This document shows positions 4,590 through 5,335 of a stretch of 5,335 nucleotides of DNA, piece after piece. A program made the translations under genes and the position numbers. How positions within the stretch are numbered: the first letter of the stretch is position 1; each line of letters opens with the position of its first letter. Where the stretch lies: contig DASTQL010000230.1 in assembly GCA_035761805.1 (NCBI GenBank), forward strand, positions 1 to 5,335, given 5' to 3'. Below the pieces are notes generated by a model that saw nothing but the letters and a program-made list of their open reading frames with translations, did not search any database and had not been told where the DNA came from. Source of the stretch: DASTQL01 sp035761805 (GTDB lineage Bacteria; Actinomycetota; Actinomycetes; Jiangellales; Jiangellaceae).

Positions 4590-5335
4590 GTGGAGGGTCC
4601 CCGCCACGTGCCGGTGCTCCTGGACCGGGTCGTCTCGCTCCTGGAGCCGGCCCTGACCGAGCCGGGCGCGGTCGCCGTCGACGCCACCCTGGGCTTGGCC
4701 GGACATGCCGACGCGATCCTGCGCCGGTGCCCGCAGGCCCGGCTGGTGGGCCTGGACCGCGACCCCGAGGCCCTGGCGGTCGCCGCCGCGAGGCTGGCCC
4801 CGCACGGCGATCGCTTCGTCCCCGTGCATGCCGTCTACGACACGCTGCCCGAGGTCCTTGACCTGGTGGGCGTGCTGCCCGTGCGGGCCGTGCTGTTCGA
4901 CCTCGGGGTGTCCTCCCTGCAGCTCGACGAGGCCGCACGCGGGTTCGCCTACGCGCACGACGCGCCGCTCGACATGCGCATGGACCCGCGCTCGGCGACG
5001 ACCGCTGCCGACGTGCTCAACACCTACCCGGCACGCGAGCTCGCCCGGGTGCTCCGCGAGTACGGCGAGGAGCGCTACGCCCACCGGATCGCCGAGGCCG
5101 TGGTGCGCGAGCGGGCACGGGCGCCGTTCACGACCAGCCGCCGGCTGGTGGAGCTGCTCTACGAGGCGATCCCCGCACCCGCGCGCCGCAGCGGAGGCCA
5201 TCCGGCCAAGCGGACCTTCCAGGCCCTGCGCATCGAGGTCAACGCAGAGCTCGACGTGCTCGCCCGCGCGCTCCCGGCCGCCGTGGCGTGCCTCGCGGTC
5301 GGCGGGCGGATCGTCGTGATCTCCTACCACTCGCT
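4590..5335 (+). CDS. rsmH: 16S rRNA (cytosine1402-N4)-methyltransferase RsmH, 3' end cut off by window
   Basis: 248 codons are present; the family is about 310-340 residues, so the last quarter lies beyond the window. RsmH (MraW) N4-methylates C1402 of 16S rRNA with S-adenosylmethionine, acting in the decoding centre. Landmarks: HVPVLLDRV at 6-14, SAM motif I DATLGLAGHA at 31-40, acidic loop GLDRDPEAL at 54-62, FDLGVSSLQLDEAARGFAY at 103-121, PLDMRMD at 126-132, ADVLNTYPARELARVLREYG at about 140-159, PAKRTFQALRIEVNAEL at 205-221, and the conserved VISYHS at 243-248 where the window ends. The start is GTG at 4590, one base after the small ORF stop. There is only a weak G-rich Shine-Dalgarno, so coupled translation is likely. 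Motif I reads GLAGH where most homologues have a GxGGH pattern. That is a mild oddity, and the rest of the SAM pocket looks intact. It belongs to the mraZ-led dcw transcript, with ftsI and mur genes expected downstream. Confidence 0.96.
   Translation, partial: MEGPRHVPVLLDRVVSLLEPALTEPGAVAVDATLGLAGHADAILRRCPQARLVGLDRDPEALAVAAARLAPHGDRFVPVHAVYDTLPEVLDLVGVLPVRAVLFDLGVSSLQLDEAARGFAYAHDAPLDMRMDPRSATTAADVLNTYPARELARVLREYGEERYAHRIAEAVVRERARAPFTTSRRLVELLYEAIPAPARRSGGHPAKRTFQALRIEVNAELDVLARALPAAVACLAVGGRIVVISYHS

Noticed and set aside
4089..5330. Minus-strand open frame of 413 codons opposite mraZ, the small ORF and rsmH
   Set aside because: It runs through two well-supported genes and the hairpin spacer. 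The residues are low-complexity Arg/Gly/Pro/Ala, typical of antisense frames here.
1..5335. CRISPR arrays, tRNA/rRNA genes, insertion sequences, phage genes
   Set aside because: I saw no spaced repeat array, tRNA cloverleaf, transposase motif or terminal repeats. All long coding stretches are accounted for by chromosomal genes.

Overview
The window is very G+C-rich, with third codon positions almost entirely G or C and mostly GTG starts. It carries the left end of an actinobacterial division and cell wall (dcw) cluster. The small-protein content, the divergent moxR operon and the base composition suggest a Micrococcales-type actinomycete (Cellulomonas or Intrasporangiaceae-like). That placement is inference; no rRNA or species marker is present.

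Left part, minus strand (1-3534): a three-gene operon read right to left. It encodes a MoxR-type AAA+ ATPase (2512-3534), a DUF58 membrane-anchored protein (1203-2504) and a TgpA-like multi-pass membrane protein with an extracytoplasmic part (1-1206). The last gene is cut by the window edge before its transglutaminase-like catalytic domain. The genes are tightly coupled: a 7-nt gap, then a 4-nt GTGA overlap. This is the common MoxR/DUF58/transglutaminase cassette. Family context suggests chaperone-assisted assembly or maturation of an envelope protein complex, but the substrate is unknown.

Centre (3535-3804): a divergent regulatory region. Just before mraZ are four GTGG motifs at exactly 10-bp spacing, overlapping a TATAGT -10 element. 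This matches the tandem-repeat operator that MraZ uses for autorepression.

Right part, plus strand (3805-5335): mraZ (143 aa), a 160-nt gap, a 63-codon ORF with one C-terminal hydrophobic helix, then rsmH (mraW) cut by the right edge just inside its conserved VISYHS-L motif. The gap holds a long, register-aligned imperfect inverted repeat (about 4257-4354), followed by two 10-bp-spaced copies of CCGACAGG and the Shine-Dalgarno of the small ORF. It is probably a structured RNA leader for the downstream part of the cluster, possibly related to the actinobacterial mraW RNA motif.

The most interesting items are the hairpin, the small membrane protein between mraZ and rsmH, and the periodic MraZ operator. 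The protein families themselves are ordinary.
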